Shown here in pieces: positions 35,965-43,841 of a stretch of 64,000 nucleotides of DNA. This DNA comes from UBA2336 sp049306095 (GTDB lineage: Bacteria > Bacteroidota > Bacteroidia > Cytophagales > Cyclobacteriaceae): positions 10,887-74,886 of the forward strand of contig JBAQPU010000009.1 in NCBI GenBank assembly GCA_049306095.1, read 5' to 3'. A model generated the notes under the pieces. That model ran no database searches. It saw only the letters and a list, made by a program, of their open reading frames with translations, and had not been told where the DNA came from. Both the position numbers and the translations under genes were made by a program. The stretch's first letter is position 1; each line of letters starts with the position of its first letter.

Positions 35965-37800
35965 ATGTGCGGAATCGTTGCGTATGTTGGCCATCGCGAT
36001 GCTCAACAGGTTATCATCAAAGGACTGAAAAGACTGGAATACCGCGGGTATGACAGTGCCGGAATTGCCCTTCTGAATAACGGCCTTAATGTGTACAAAA
36101 AGAAAGGCAAGGTTTCTGAATTAGAAGGACACATCAACGGAATCGATTTAACAAGTCACATAGGCATCGGCCATACCCGATGGGCCACCCACGGAGAGCC
36201 CAACGATGTGAACGCTCACCCCCATTATTCCGCATCAAAAAATCTGGCCATTATTCACAATGGCATTATCGAAAATTACAGCTCACTTAAACAGGAACTG
36301 ATCAATAAAGGCCACACTTTTTCAAGTGAAACCGATACCGAAGTGCTTATTCACTTCATTGAAGATATACAGGAAAACAACAACTGCTCGTTAGAAGAAG
36401 CTGTGCGCCTTGCACTAACGAAAGTAGTGGGCGCTTACGCGATTGTGATCATGTCGCGCGAAAATCCCGACCTGCTGATTGCCGCCCGAAAAGGAAGCCC
36501 CCTGGTTATTGGTATTGGCAAGGACGAATTCTTCATGGCTTCAGATGCCACACCCATTATTGAATACACCAAGGAAGTCGTATACCTGAACGACCTGGAG
36601 ATTGCTATTATCGACAATGGTGAGTTAAGGGTTAAGACGGTACAAGACGCCCCTATGACTCCATACATTCAAAAACTGGAACTGGAGCTGGAGGCTATTG
36701 AAAAAGGTGGTTTTGATCATTTCATGCTGAAAGAAATTTGCGAGCAGCCCCGTTCCATCAACGACTGTTTGCGTGGCCGACTGGATTCACAATCGGGCAG
36801 ACTGGTATTAGGCGGCATTCGCGAATACGTTAATAAACTTGCTAACAGCGATCGGATTATTATTGTAGCCTGTGGTACGTCATGGCACTCCGGACTCGTT
36901 GCGGAATACATGTTTGAAGAGTTCTGCCGCATACCGGTAGAAGTTGAATACGCATCGGAGTTTCGCTACCGAAACCCGATTATCCGTGAAGGAGATATTG
37001 TGATTGCCATTTCACAATCGGGTGAAACGGCTGATACCCTGGCGGCCATTGATCTGGCAAAATCAAAAGGCGCTACCATTTTTGGAGTTTGTAACGTAGT
37101 GGGGTCATCGATTGCGCGCAATTCACATGCTGGTTCATATACACACGCAGGCCCGGAAATTGGAGTGGCCAGCACCAAGGCATTTACCGCCCAACTAACG
37201 GTGTTGAGCATGATCTGCCTGATTGTTGCACACAAGAGAGGAACCATTACGGATCAGAAGTTTCATGAAATGCTGGTGGAGTTAGAGAACATTCCATCAA
37301 AAGTTGAGGAGGTATTAAAACTTAATGACGAGATCAAAAAAATTGCCTTCACCTTTAAAGACGCTTCCAATTTTCTCTACCTCGGTCGTGGCTATAATTT
37401 TCCGGTAGCGCTTGAAGGTGCGCTTAAGCTGAAAGAAATTTCCTACATCCACGCAGAGGGGTATCCTGCTGCAGAGATGAAACACGGGCCTATCGCGCTC
37501 ATTGATGAAGAAATGCCGGTGGCATTCATTGCTACGCACGACAGCTCGTATGAAAAAATTGTTTCGAACATCCAGGAAGTAAAGGCCAGAAAAGGACGCG
37601 TTATCGCTGTGGTAACAAAAGGCGATAAACTTATTCCTAACATGGCCGAATTTGTGATTGAGGTGCCGGCTGTTCAGGAGGCCCTGATGCCGATTGTTTC
37701 CGTTATTCCGCTGCAGTTGCTTTCGTATCACATTGCAGTGATGCGGGGTTGCAACGTAGATCAGCCGAGGAACCTTGCAAAATCAGTTACTGTAGAATAA
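35965..37800 (+). CDS. glmS: Glutamine--fructose-6-phosphate aminotransferase (isomerizing)
   Basis: 611 residues starting MCGIVAYVG, where Cys2 is the glutaminase nucleophile after Met removal. Class II amidotransferase motifs HTRWATHGEPNDVNAHPH and NGIIENY follow. Two SIS domains contain CGTSWHSGLVAEYMFEE, ISQSGETADT and HAEGYPAAEMKHGPIAL; the C-terminus DQPRNLAKSVTVE is canonical. It makes glucosamine-6-phosphate, entering peptidoglycan and lipopolysaccharide synthesis. Three bases separate its stop from the end of the convergent gene. Confidence 0.98.
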   Translation: MCGIVAYVGHRDAQQVIIKGLKRLEYRGYDSAGIALLNNGLNVYKKKGKVSELEGHINGIDLTSHIGIGHTRWATHGEPNDVNAHPHYSASKNLAIIHNGIIENYSSLKQELINKGHTFSSETDTEVLIHFIEDIQENNNCSLEEAVRLALTKVVGAYAIVIMSRENPDLLIAARKGSPLVIGIGKDEFFMASDATPIIEYTKEVVYLNDLEIAIIDNGELRVKTVQDAPMTPYIQKLELELEAIEKGGFDHFMLKEICEQPRSINDCLRGRLDSQSGRLVLGGIREYVNKLANSDRIIIVACGTSWHSGLVAEYMFEEFCRIPVEVEYASEFRYRNPIIREGDIVIAISQSGETADTLAAIDLAKSKGATIFGVCNVVGSSIARNSHAGSYTHAGPEIGVASTKAFTAQLTVLSMICLIVAHKRGTITDQKFHEMLVELENIPSKVEEVLKLNDEIKKIAFTFKDASNFLYLGRGYNFPVALEGALKLKEISYIHAEGYPAAEMKHGPIALIDEEMPVAFIATHDSSYEKIVSNIQEVKARKGRVIAVVTKGDKLIPNMAEFVIEVPAVQEALMPIVSVIPLQLLSYHIAVMRGCNVDQPRNLAKSVTVE

Positions 37801-37803
37801 CCC

Positions 37804-38472
37804 CTAAGTAGCTTTCAGATACTCCTTTTTTAGCAACGAACAAATCTTGTAGCGCTCATCGTGGGTGTCTTCGTACACGGCTTCAATCAATTCATACACG
37901 TGCTTCACGCCAATGCGGTTGCACCATTCAAAGGGTCCGTACGGATAATTGGTTCCCAACTTCATGGCCAGATCAATGTCTTCGCGGGAAGCAGTTCCCT
38001 CCTGAACGGTGTAATACGCTTCGTTAATGATCATGCAAATGATCCGGGGAGTTACCAAACCAACGCGGTCGTCAACCAATAAAAATTCAGTGCCCAGTTC
38101 CTGACAAACTTCTTTCAGGTTGCTCTCATCCTGTTGATTCAACACACTTACCTCCATCACTTCGCGTATCAGAAAGGTTGGCAATCCATTAAATCCAAAA
38201 AGCTGCGCACTGATGTGATGATTGGCCAGGCTGGAAAGCTCTGCCAGCGAAACTTTAGCGGTATTAACGAAAACCTTCGAACCCTCTTTGTCGGCATAGA
38301 TTTCGACCTGAAAAGGTTCTTCATCGATCATAAAATCAAACACCAGGTCGTTGCTTAAAACAAACCGCTCGGCTTCGCGATGATCTCGCTCAAACATATA
38401 CCGATGGCCCTCTCCGAATTTTGCTTTCGTTTCTTCCAGGTTAATCGGCTCGCCAATAATCAGGATGTTCAT
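37804..38472 (-). CDS. 3-hydroxyacyl-CoA dehydrogenase-like protein with reduced NAD domain
   Basis: 222 residues. The C-terminal half matches the 3HCDH C-terminal domain: DRVGLVTPRIICMIINEAYY, TASREDIDLAMKLGTNYPYGPFEW and NRIGVKHVYELIEAVY. The N-terminal half is short (about 100 residues); it begins MNILIIGEP but lacks GxGxxG and the usual SSNTS-type catalytic residues. It may therefore bind acyl-CoA without acting as a dehydrogenase. Upstream are about 75 bases, then the divergent ridA. Confidence 0.8.
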   Translation of the reverse strand: MNILIIGEPINLEETKAKFGEGHRYMFERDHREAERFVLSNDLVFDFMIDEEPFQVEIYADKEGSKVFVNTAKVSLAELSSLANHHISAQLFGFNGLPTFLIREVMEVSVLNQQDESNLKEVCQELGTEFLLVDDRVGLVTPRIICMIINEAYYTVQEGTASREDIDLAMKLGTNYPYGPFEWCNRIGVKHVYELIEAVYEDTHDERYKICSLLKKEYLKAT

Positions 38473-38503
38473 ATCCGGTAAACTGATTCAAAATTGTTTT
38501 CCT

Positions 38504-38511
38504 TACTTTTG
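38504..38511 (+). promoter_or_regulatory. Candidate -7 box (TACTTTTG) for ridA
   Basis: An exact TAnnTTTG 36 bases before ATG 38548. No good -33 partner at the standard distance. Confidence 0.4.
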
Positions 38512-38547
38512 AGTAAATGCTAAGTTAGTTTTTTAAACCTCATAACC

Positions 38548-38928
38548 ATGTCAAAAAAGATAGTTTATTCAGCCGATGCCCCTGAGCCCATTGGCCCCTA
38601 CAGTCAGGCAGTACACGTTGGCAACATGCTTTTTATCAGCGGGCAGATTGCGATTCAAAAACCTTCGGGGAACCTGATCACCGGAAACATTGCCGAAGAA
38701 ACGCAGCAGGTCATGGACAATCTGGCGGCTATCTTAAAAGCGGCTGATATGGATTTTTCAAATGTGGTAAAGAGCACCATCTTCCTGGGCAATTTCAACG
38801 ATTTTGCAACGGTGAACGAAATTTATGGAAAGTGTTTTCCGCAAAATCCGCCTGCCCGCGAAACGGTTGAGGTAAGCCGTTTGCCTAAGGATGTGAATGT
38901 GGAGATCTCCTGTATCGCTGTTAAATAG
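38548..38928 (+). CDS. ridA: RidA family enamine/imine deaminase
   Basis: 126 residues, full RidA length. Signatures: APEPIGPYSQAV at the N-terminus, LFISGQIA, NLAAILKAADMDFSNVVKSTIFL, and the active-site Arg in PPARETVEVSRLPKDVNVEI. RidA hydrolyses reactive 2-aminoacrylate and similar enamines formed by PLP enzymes, protecting the cell. It is a single-gene unit. Confidence 0.95.
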   Translation: MSKKIVYSADAPEPIGPYSQAVHVGNMLFISGQIAIQKPSGNLITGNIAEETQQVMDNLAAILKAADMDFSNVVKSTIFLGNFNDFATVNEIYGKCFPQNPPARETVEVSRLPKDVNVEISCIAVK

Positions 38929-38929
38929 A

Positions 38930-38996
38930 ATTTAGTAGTGAGTATTTAGTACTTAGTCAGTATTATCTCAGGACTAACGACTAAAGACTAATGACT
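38930..38996. repeat. Imperfect inverted repeat of the (TTAGT/ACTAA) type overlapping the glnS end
   Basis: Left arm TTAGTAGTGAGTATTTAGTA..., right arm ...GACTAACGACTAAAGACTAA near 38972-38991; together they form a loose dyad with GACTAA repeated. The glnS stop codon (38988-38990) and its last residues fall inside the right arm. It looks like a dispersed intergenic repeat. Confidence 0.45.
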
Positions 38997-40643
38997 ACTT
39001 TTCGCCCAGGTGTCTCGCAGGCCAACCGTTCGATTAAATACCATCTTTTGCTTTGTGGTGTCGGGATCCAAACAGAAATACCCTTTGCGTAAAAATTGGT
39101 ACCGTTCGTGTATGGAAGAAGTCAGCAATTCCTGCTCGGCATACGCGGTTTGAACAATCAGCGAATTCGGGTTTAGCTGATCTTTAAAATCACCTTCTGC
39201 ATCTGCTACATCCTCTACCTTAAAGAGCCGATCGTACAACCGAACCTCTATCGGTAGCGCGTGTAGAGCGCTTACCCAATGAAGTGTGCCCTTTACGTTG
39301 ATTCCCGAAGTATCTGATCCGCTTTTACTTTCTGGAATATACGTGCATCGTAACTCACTAACTTTGCCGGATGCATCTTTAACCACCTCATCGCATTTTA
39401 TGATGTACGCGCTTTTCAGGCGAACCATTTGACCGGGGGCCAATCGAAAATATTTTTTAGGAGCAACCTCCATAAAATCCTCCTGCTCAATATAGAGTTC
39501 ACGACCAAATGGAATTTGACGGTTGCCAGAGGTAGGATCTTCCGGATTATTCTCGCTTTCCAGCATTTCTGATTTTCCTTCCGGATAGTTTGTCAGAATA
39601 ATTTTTACCGGATCAAACACCACCATTCTGCGCAAAGCAATTTTGTTCAGATGCTCACGAACACAAAATTCCAATAATCCAACATCAATCAGGTTCTCTC
39701 TTCTGGCCACGCCTATCTTATCGCAAAAATCGCGGATACTCTGGGCTGTAAAACCTCTTCTCCGCACCGCACTGAGGGTAGGCATGCGGGGATCATCCCA
39801 TCCGGTAACATAATTTTCGTTTACCAATTGCAGCAACTTGCGCTTGCTCATAACGGTGTAGGTCATGTTTAACCGTGCAAACTCATATTGTTTTGACGGA
39901 TAGATTTCCAGTTTTTCAATAAACCAGTTATACAAATCGCGGTGAGGAATAAATTCCAACGTACAAATGCTATGGGTAACATTTTCAATTGAATCGCTTT
40001 GACCGTGCGCAAAATCATACATGGGGTAAATACACCACGCGTCACCCGTACGGTGATGATGCGCATGCTTAATGCGGTACATAATTGGGTCACGCATGTG
40101 CATGTTTACATGGCCCATATCAATTTTGGCACGCAGAACTTTTTCCCCATCCTTGTACTTTCCCCCTTTCATTTCTTCAAACAGCTTCACATTCTCTTCC
40201 ACACTTCTGCTTCTGTACCGACTGTCTTTTCCGGGTGTTGTTGGCGTACCTTTGCCGGCAGCAATTTCTTCGCTGGTGTTATCATCTACATATGCCAGTC
40301 CTTTTTTGATCAGCGTAAGCGCAAATTCATACAACTGCTGGAAATAGTCCGATGCATACAGTTCTTCTGCCCACTTAAATCCAAGCCATTGGATGTCACT
40401 TTTGATACTTTCCACATATTCGGTTTCTTCTGTTACCGGATTGGTATCGTCAAAACGTAAATTGGTTTTGCCACCATACTTAAGGGCCAATCCAAAATTC
40501 AAGCAAATACTTTTGGAGTGCCCCAGGTGTAAATACCCATTGGGCTCGGGCGGAAAACGGGTAACAATACTCTTATACTTCCCTTCTTTCAGGTGGTTCT
40601 CCACTATTTCTTCAAGGAAATTCAAACTTTTCTCTTCCGTCAT
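38988..40643 (-). CDS. glnS: Glutaminyl-tRNA synthetase
   Basis: 551 residues, class I synthetase. FPPEPNGYLHLGHSKSICLNF contains the HIGH-type motif (HLGH, residues 39-42) and VMSKRKLLQLV the KMSKS-type loop. DDPRMPTLSAVRRRGF and the anticodon-binding beta-barrels (VKIILTNYPEGKSEM onward) are GlnRS-specific. It charges tRNA-Gln directly. It is head-to-head with gltX. Confidence 0.97.
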   Translation of the reverse strand: MTEEKSLNFLEEIVENHLKEGKYKSIVTRFPPEPNGYLHLGHSKSICLNFGLALKYGGKTNLRFDDTNPVTEETEYVESIKSDIQWLGFKWAEELYASDYFQQLYEFALTLIKKGLAYVDDNTSEEIAAGKGTPTTPGKDSRYRSRSVEENVKLFEEMKGGKYKDGEKVLRAKIDMGHVNMHMRDPIMYRIKHAHHHRTGDAWCIYPMYDFAHGQSDSIENVTHSICTLEFIPHRDLYNWFIEKLEIYPSKQYEFARLNMTYTVMSKRKLLQLVNENYVTGWDDPRMPTLSAVRRRGFTAQSIRDFCDKIGVARRENLIDVGLLEFCVREHLNKIALRRMVVFDPVKIILTNYPEGKSEMLESENNPEDPTSGNRQIPFGRELYIEQEDFMEVAPKKYFRLAPGQMVRLKSAYIIKCDEVVKDASGKVSELRCTYIPESKSGSDTSGINVKGTLHWVSALHALPIEVRLYDRLFKVEDVADAEGDFKDQLNPNSLIVQTAYAEQELLTSSIHERYQFLRKGYFCLDPDTTKQKMVFNRTVGLRDTWAKSSH

Positions 40644-40654
40644 GATGATGTATT

Positions 40655-40741
40655 AGGGGTATATGGTATAGGGCAAACAGTAAAAGGATATAAAGGTAAA
40701 GCTTTCCATCATACCGTATACCTTTATACCTTTATACCCCT
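40655..40741. repeat. Dyad repeat between glnS and gltX
   Basis: AGGGGTATATGGTATA (40655-40670) is inverted at TATACCTTTATACCCCT (40725-40741). Related GGTATA/TATACC copies lie between. The gltX start codon is 17 bases beyond the right arm and the glnS start 12 bases before the left arm, so it fills the whole shared control region. Confidence 0.5.
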
Positions 40742-40757
40742 CATTATTATCCTCTTC

Positions 40758-42293
40758 ATGAAGGACGTTCGCGTAAGATTTGCCCCCAGCCCAACCGGAG
40801 CACTCCATATTGGTGGTGTTCGCACTGCACTGTATAACTATTTATTGGCGCGCCAGCATGGCGGCACCATGATTTTACGGATTGAGGATACCGACCAGGG
40901 ACGATTTGTGCCCGGTGCAGAGGAATATATTCAGCAAGCGCTGGCGTGGGCCGGTATTCAACTTGATGAAGGTGTGGGAGTGGGCGGGCCTCATGCCCCT
41001 TACAGGCAATCAGAAAGAAAACCGCTGTACGCAAAGTATGCGCTTCAATTAATTCAGCAAGGTCATGCCTATTATGCATTTGATACTGAGCAGGAGCTTG
41101 AGAACATGCGTGATCAACTGAAAAAAGAAGGTAACGACAATCAACAGTACGGAAGCGCTTCAAGACTGCTGATGCGGAACTCGCTTACCCTGGCTGAAGA
41201 AGAGGTGAAGGAATTATTGCAGGCCAATACTCCCTATGTAATCCGGCTCAAGGTTCCTCAAAACGAAGAAATAAAAGTGGTTGACTTAATTCGTGGAGAG
41301 GTTGTGGTGCATTCATCGAAAATCGATGATAAAGTATTAATGAAATCGGATGGGATGCCTACTTACCATTTAGCTAATGTCGTGGACGATTACCTGATGA
41401 AAATTTCACACGTCATCCGTGGTGAAGAGTGGCTGCCATCGGCCCCCTTGCATGTATTGCTTTACCAATACCTGGGATGGCAGAAAGATATGCCACAGTT
41501 TGCACACCTCCCGCTGCTGTTAAAACCCGATGGCAACGGAAAGCTGAGCAAACGCGCTGCCGACCAAATGGGCTTTCCCATTTTTCCGCTAACATGGACC
41601 GATCCAGAAACAAAAGAAGTAGCCAACGGGTTTAAAGAAACTGGCTACCTGCCGGAAGCCCTTATTAATTTTCTTGCCTTTCTCGGATGGAATCCCGGAA
41701 CTACACAGGAAATTTTTTCCATGGACGAACTGATTCGCTCTTTTTCAATTGAACGGATTGGGAAAGCTGGCGCCAAGTTTGACATCCACAAAGCGCAGTG
41801 GTTCAACCAGCAGTATTTACGCAGGAAGTCGGATGAAGAACTTTCCGGTTATCTGTTAGATTCATTGGCTTCCGAAAAGATTCCCTGTTCAAAAGAGAAA
41901 GCGGTAAAAATTTGTTCCATTATGAAAGAGCGGATCACCTTCCCGAAAGATTTATGGGAACAGGGCAGGTTCTTCTTTATTTCACCCACTTCTTTTGACG
42001 AGTCGGTAACGAGCAAAAAATGGAACGATGATGTAGTGAAGGTGCTAACGGCTTATAAAGATGCCTTACAAAACCTGACTGCCCTTGACGCAACAAATGC
42101 GAAGGCGACATTGGAAACAGTGGCCGGGAACCTGGGCATTCAAACAGGAAAAATCATGCAGGCTTTTCGTGTTTCCATTACCGGTAACGGATCGGGACCC
42201 GATCTGATGATCACGATGGAGATTCTTGGAAGAGATGAAGTTATCAATAGGATTGGCTATGCATTACAAACAATAAAGGTTAACGTTGCCTAA
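40758..42293 (+). CDS. gltX: Glutamyl-tRNA synthetase
   Basis: 511 residues from ATG 40758. Earlier in-frame starts would encode the AT-rich repeat region and reach into glnS, so they are rejected. RFAPSPTGALHIGGVRTALYN is the HIGH motif; KLSKRAADQMG is the KMSKS loop; residues about 330 onward form the anticodon-binding helices. It charges tRNA-Glu. The next gene begins 6 bases after the stop. Confidence 0.97.
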   Translation: MKDVRVRFAPSPTGALHIGGVRTALYNYLLARQHGGTMILRIEDTDQGRFVPGAEEYIQQALAWAGIQLDEGVGVGGPHAPYRQSERKPLYAKYALQLIQQGHAYYAFDTEQELENMRDQLKKEGNDNQQYGSASRLLMRNSLTLAEEEVKELLQANTPYVIRLKVPQNEEIKVVDLIRGEVVVHSSKIDDKVLMKSDGMPTYHLANVVDDYLMKISHVIRGEEWLPSAPLHVLLYQYLGWQKDMPQFAHLPLLLKPDGNGKLSKRAADQMGFPIFPLTWTDPETKEVANGFKETGYLPEALINFLAFLGWNPGTTQEIFSMDELIRSFSIERIGKAGAKFDIHKAQWFNQQYLRRKSDEELSGYLLDSLASEKIPCSKEKAVKICSIMKERITFPKDLWEQGRFFFISPTSFDESVTSKKWNDDVVKVLTAYKDALQNLTALDATNAKATLETVAGNLGIQTGKIMQAFRVSITGNGSGPDLMITMEILGRDEVINRIGYALQTIKVNVA

Positions 42294-42298
42294 ACGCC

Positions 42299-42532
42299 AT
42301 GGCTAAATCAGAACCCAAAAAGAAAAGAAAACCAAAGGTTCACAAAGACTTACAGGGTTTCGAAGTATCGATTAACCAGTTTGGCGAACTCCATGCCAAC
42401 ATGGATATCGAAAAAATTAACGAATTCCTGAACAAAAATGTTGATGATAAGAAGCTGGCCGAGCGCGATGATTATGATGATATGAAAAAAGGTGACTCCT
42501 TGCTCAAGTCTCGTAAAAAGAAAAAGAAATAA
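42299..42532 (+). CDS. Small charged protein
   Basis: 77 residues, about one third Lys or Arg, with basic ends (AKSEPKKKRKPKVHKD and SRKKKKK) around an acidic middle, FEVSINQFGELHANMDIEKINEFLNKNVDDKKL, which looks like one structured strand-helix unit. I do not know its function; the basic tails suggest nucleic-acid or ribosome contact. It lies between gltX (5-base gap) and the next gene (2-base gap) and must be co-expressed with them. Confidence 0.75.
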   Translation: MAKSEPKKKRKPKVHKDLQGFEVSINQFGELHANMDIEKINEFLNKNVDDKKLAERDDYDDMKKGDSLLKSRKKKKK

Positions 42533-42534
42533 CC

Positions 42535-43743
42535 ATGATGCTCAAACTTGGCATTATCCGCGAAGGAAAAATTCCGCCCGATAAACGGGTCCCGTTTACT
42601 CCCCTGCAGGCAGAGGAAATCGGGCAACGATTCCCCAATGTGAAAGTGGTAATTCAGGAAAGCCCAATCCGATGTTTTAATGACGATGAGTACGGTGAAT
42701 TAGGGATGCGCGTATCAGCCGATGTAAGTGATTGCGATATTTTGATGGGCATTAAAGAGGTTCCGATCGATCAGCTGGTACCCGGCAAAACGTATTTATT
42801 TTTTTCGCATACCATTAAAAAGCAGCCTCATAATAAAAAGCTGATACGGGCCATCCTTGATAAAAAAATCAGGATGATTGACTATGAGGTATTGAAAGAT
42901 AAGCTTGGAAACCGCCTGGTGGCCTTTGGACGCTTTGCCGGAATTGTGGGTGCCTACAACGGCCTGTGGACATACGGCAAACGCTACAATTGCTTTTCAT
43001 TGCGCAGGGCCTTTGAATGCTTTGATGTAAACGATTTAAAAATTGAATTGCGAAAAGTAAAATTACCGCCTGTTAAAATACTGCTAACCGGTGCCGGCCG
43101 GGTGGGTAAGGGAGCGATGGAAACTCTTGACACGGTGGGCATTCGGAAAGTTAGCCCCACTGATTTTCTGCGCCAGGCCTACGATGAGCCCGTGTATACC
43201 CAACTCAGCAGTGCCGACTATCACCTCCGAAAAGAAGGAGGGCATTTTAACCGGGAAGAGTTTCATTTGAATCCGGAGAAATATTCCGGTGACTTTTTGA
43301 AGTATACGCGTGTTGCTGATGTGCTGTTAGCAGGCGCTTTCTGGAATCCAAAAGCTCCAGTACTGTTTACCGTGCAGGATATGCAAGCACCGGATTTTAA
43401 GATCAAAATTATTGCCGACATCACCTGCGATATTGGCGGCTCCATACCCAGCACCAAAATTGCCAGCACCATCCCCGATCCCATTTACGACTACGATCCC
43501 ACAACGGACTCGGTTCAACCGCCACTTTCGAACGATAAGTTTGTAACCGTGATGGGCGTAGATAACCTGCCATGTGAACTTCCGCGCAGCGCATCAGAAG
43601 AATTTGGTCGCGATTTACTGGATAGGATTTTAGTGCCCCTTCTGGTAAAAGATGTCGACAAAATTATTGAGCGGGCTACCATTACAAAAGATGGAAAACT
43701 TACTGCCCAATTTTCCTATCTTCAGGATTACGTGACCGGCTAA
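42535..43743 (+). CDS. NAD(P)-dependent saccharopine/alanine dehydrogenase-like oxidoreductase
   Basis: 402 residues. The N-terminal AlaDH/PNT-type domain begins LGIIREGKIPPDKRVPFTPLQ, containing the conserved R-PFTP substrate loop. It continues with DILMGIKEVPIDQLVPGKTYLFFSHTIKKQPHN. The nucleotide-binding loop is LLTGAGRVGKGAME. The C-terminal domain has DITCDIGGSIPST and VMGVDNLPCELPRSAS, as in lysine-forming saccharopine dehydrogenases. The true substrate in Bacteroidota is not settled. The ATG at 42535 is followed by a second ATG; either may be used. Confidence 0.85.
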   Translation: MMLKLGIIREGKIPPDKRVPFTPLQAEEIGQRFPNVKVVIQESPIRCFNDDEYGELGMRVSADVSDCDILMGIKEVPIDQLVPGKTYLFFSHTIKKQPHNKKLIRAILDKKIRMIDYEVLKDKLGNRLVAFGRFAGIVGAYNGLWTYGKRYNCFSLRRAFECFDVNDLKIELRKVKLPPVKILLTGAGRVGKGAMETLDTVGIRKVSPTDFLRQAYDEPVYTQLSSADYHLRKEGGHFNREEFHLNPEKYSGDFLKYTRVADVLLAGAFWNPKAPVLFTVQDMQAPDFKIKIIADITCDIGGSIPSTKIASTIPDPIYDYDPTTDSVQPPLSNDKFVTVMGVDNLPCELPRSASEEFGRDLLDRILVPLLVKDVDKIIERATITKDGKLTAQFSYLQDYVTG

Positions 43744-43841
43744 AGGACACGATTGATCTTAGCGATTATCTGCTCACATGAGCGATCAGCAAAGGATTGT
43801 TTTTGTATCTTTCGTTTCATGCATTCTTAAACAATCCGCAT

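Noticed and set aside
38930..38996. CRISPR-like array
   Set aside because: The GACTAA motifs are short, irregular and palindromic with no regular spacers.
40593..40757. N-terminal extension of gltX
   Set aside because: It encodes the AT-rich dyad repeat and overlaps glnS; the family N-terminus begins at 40758.
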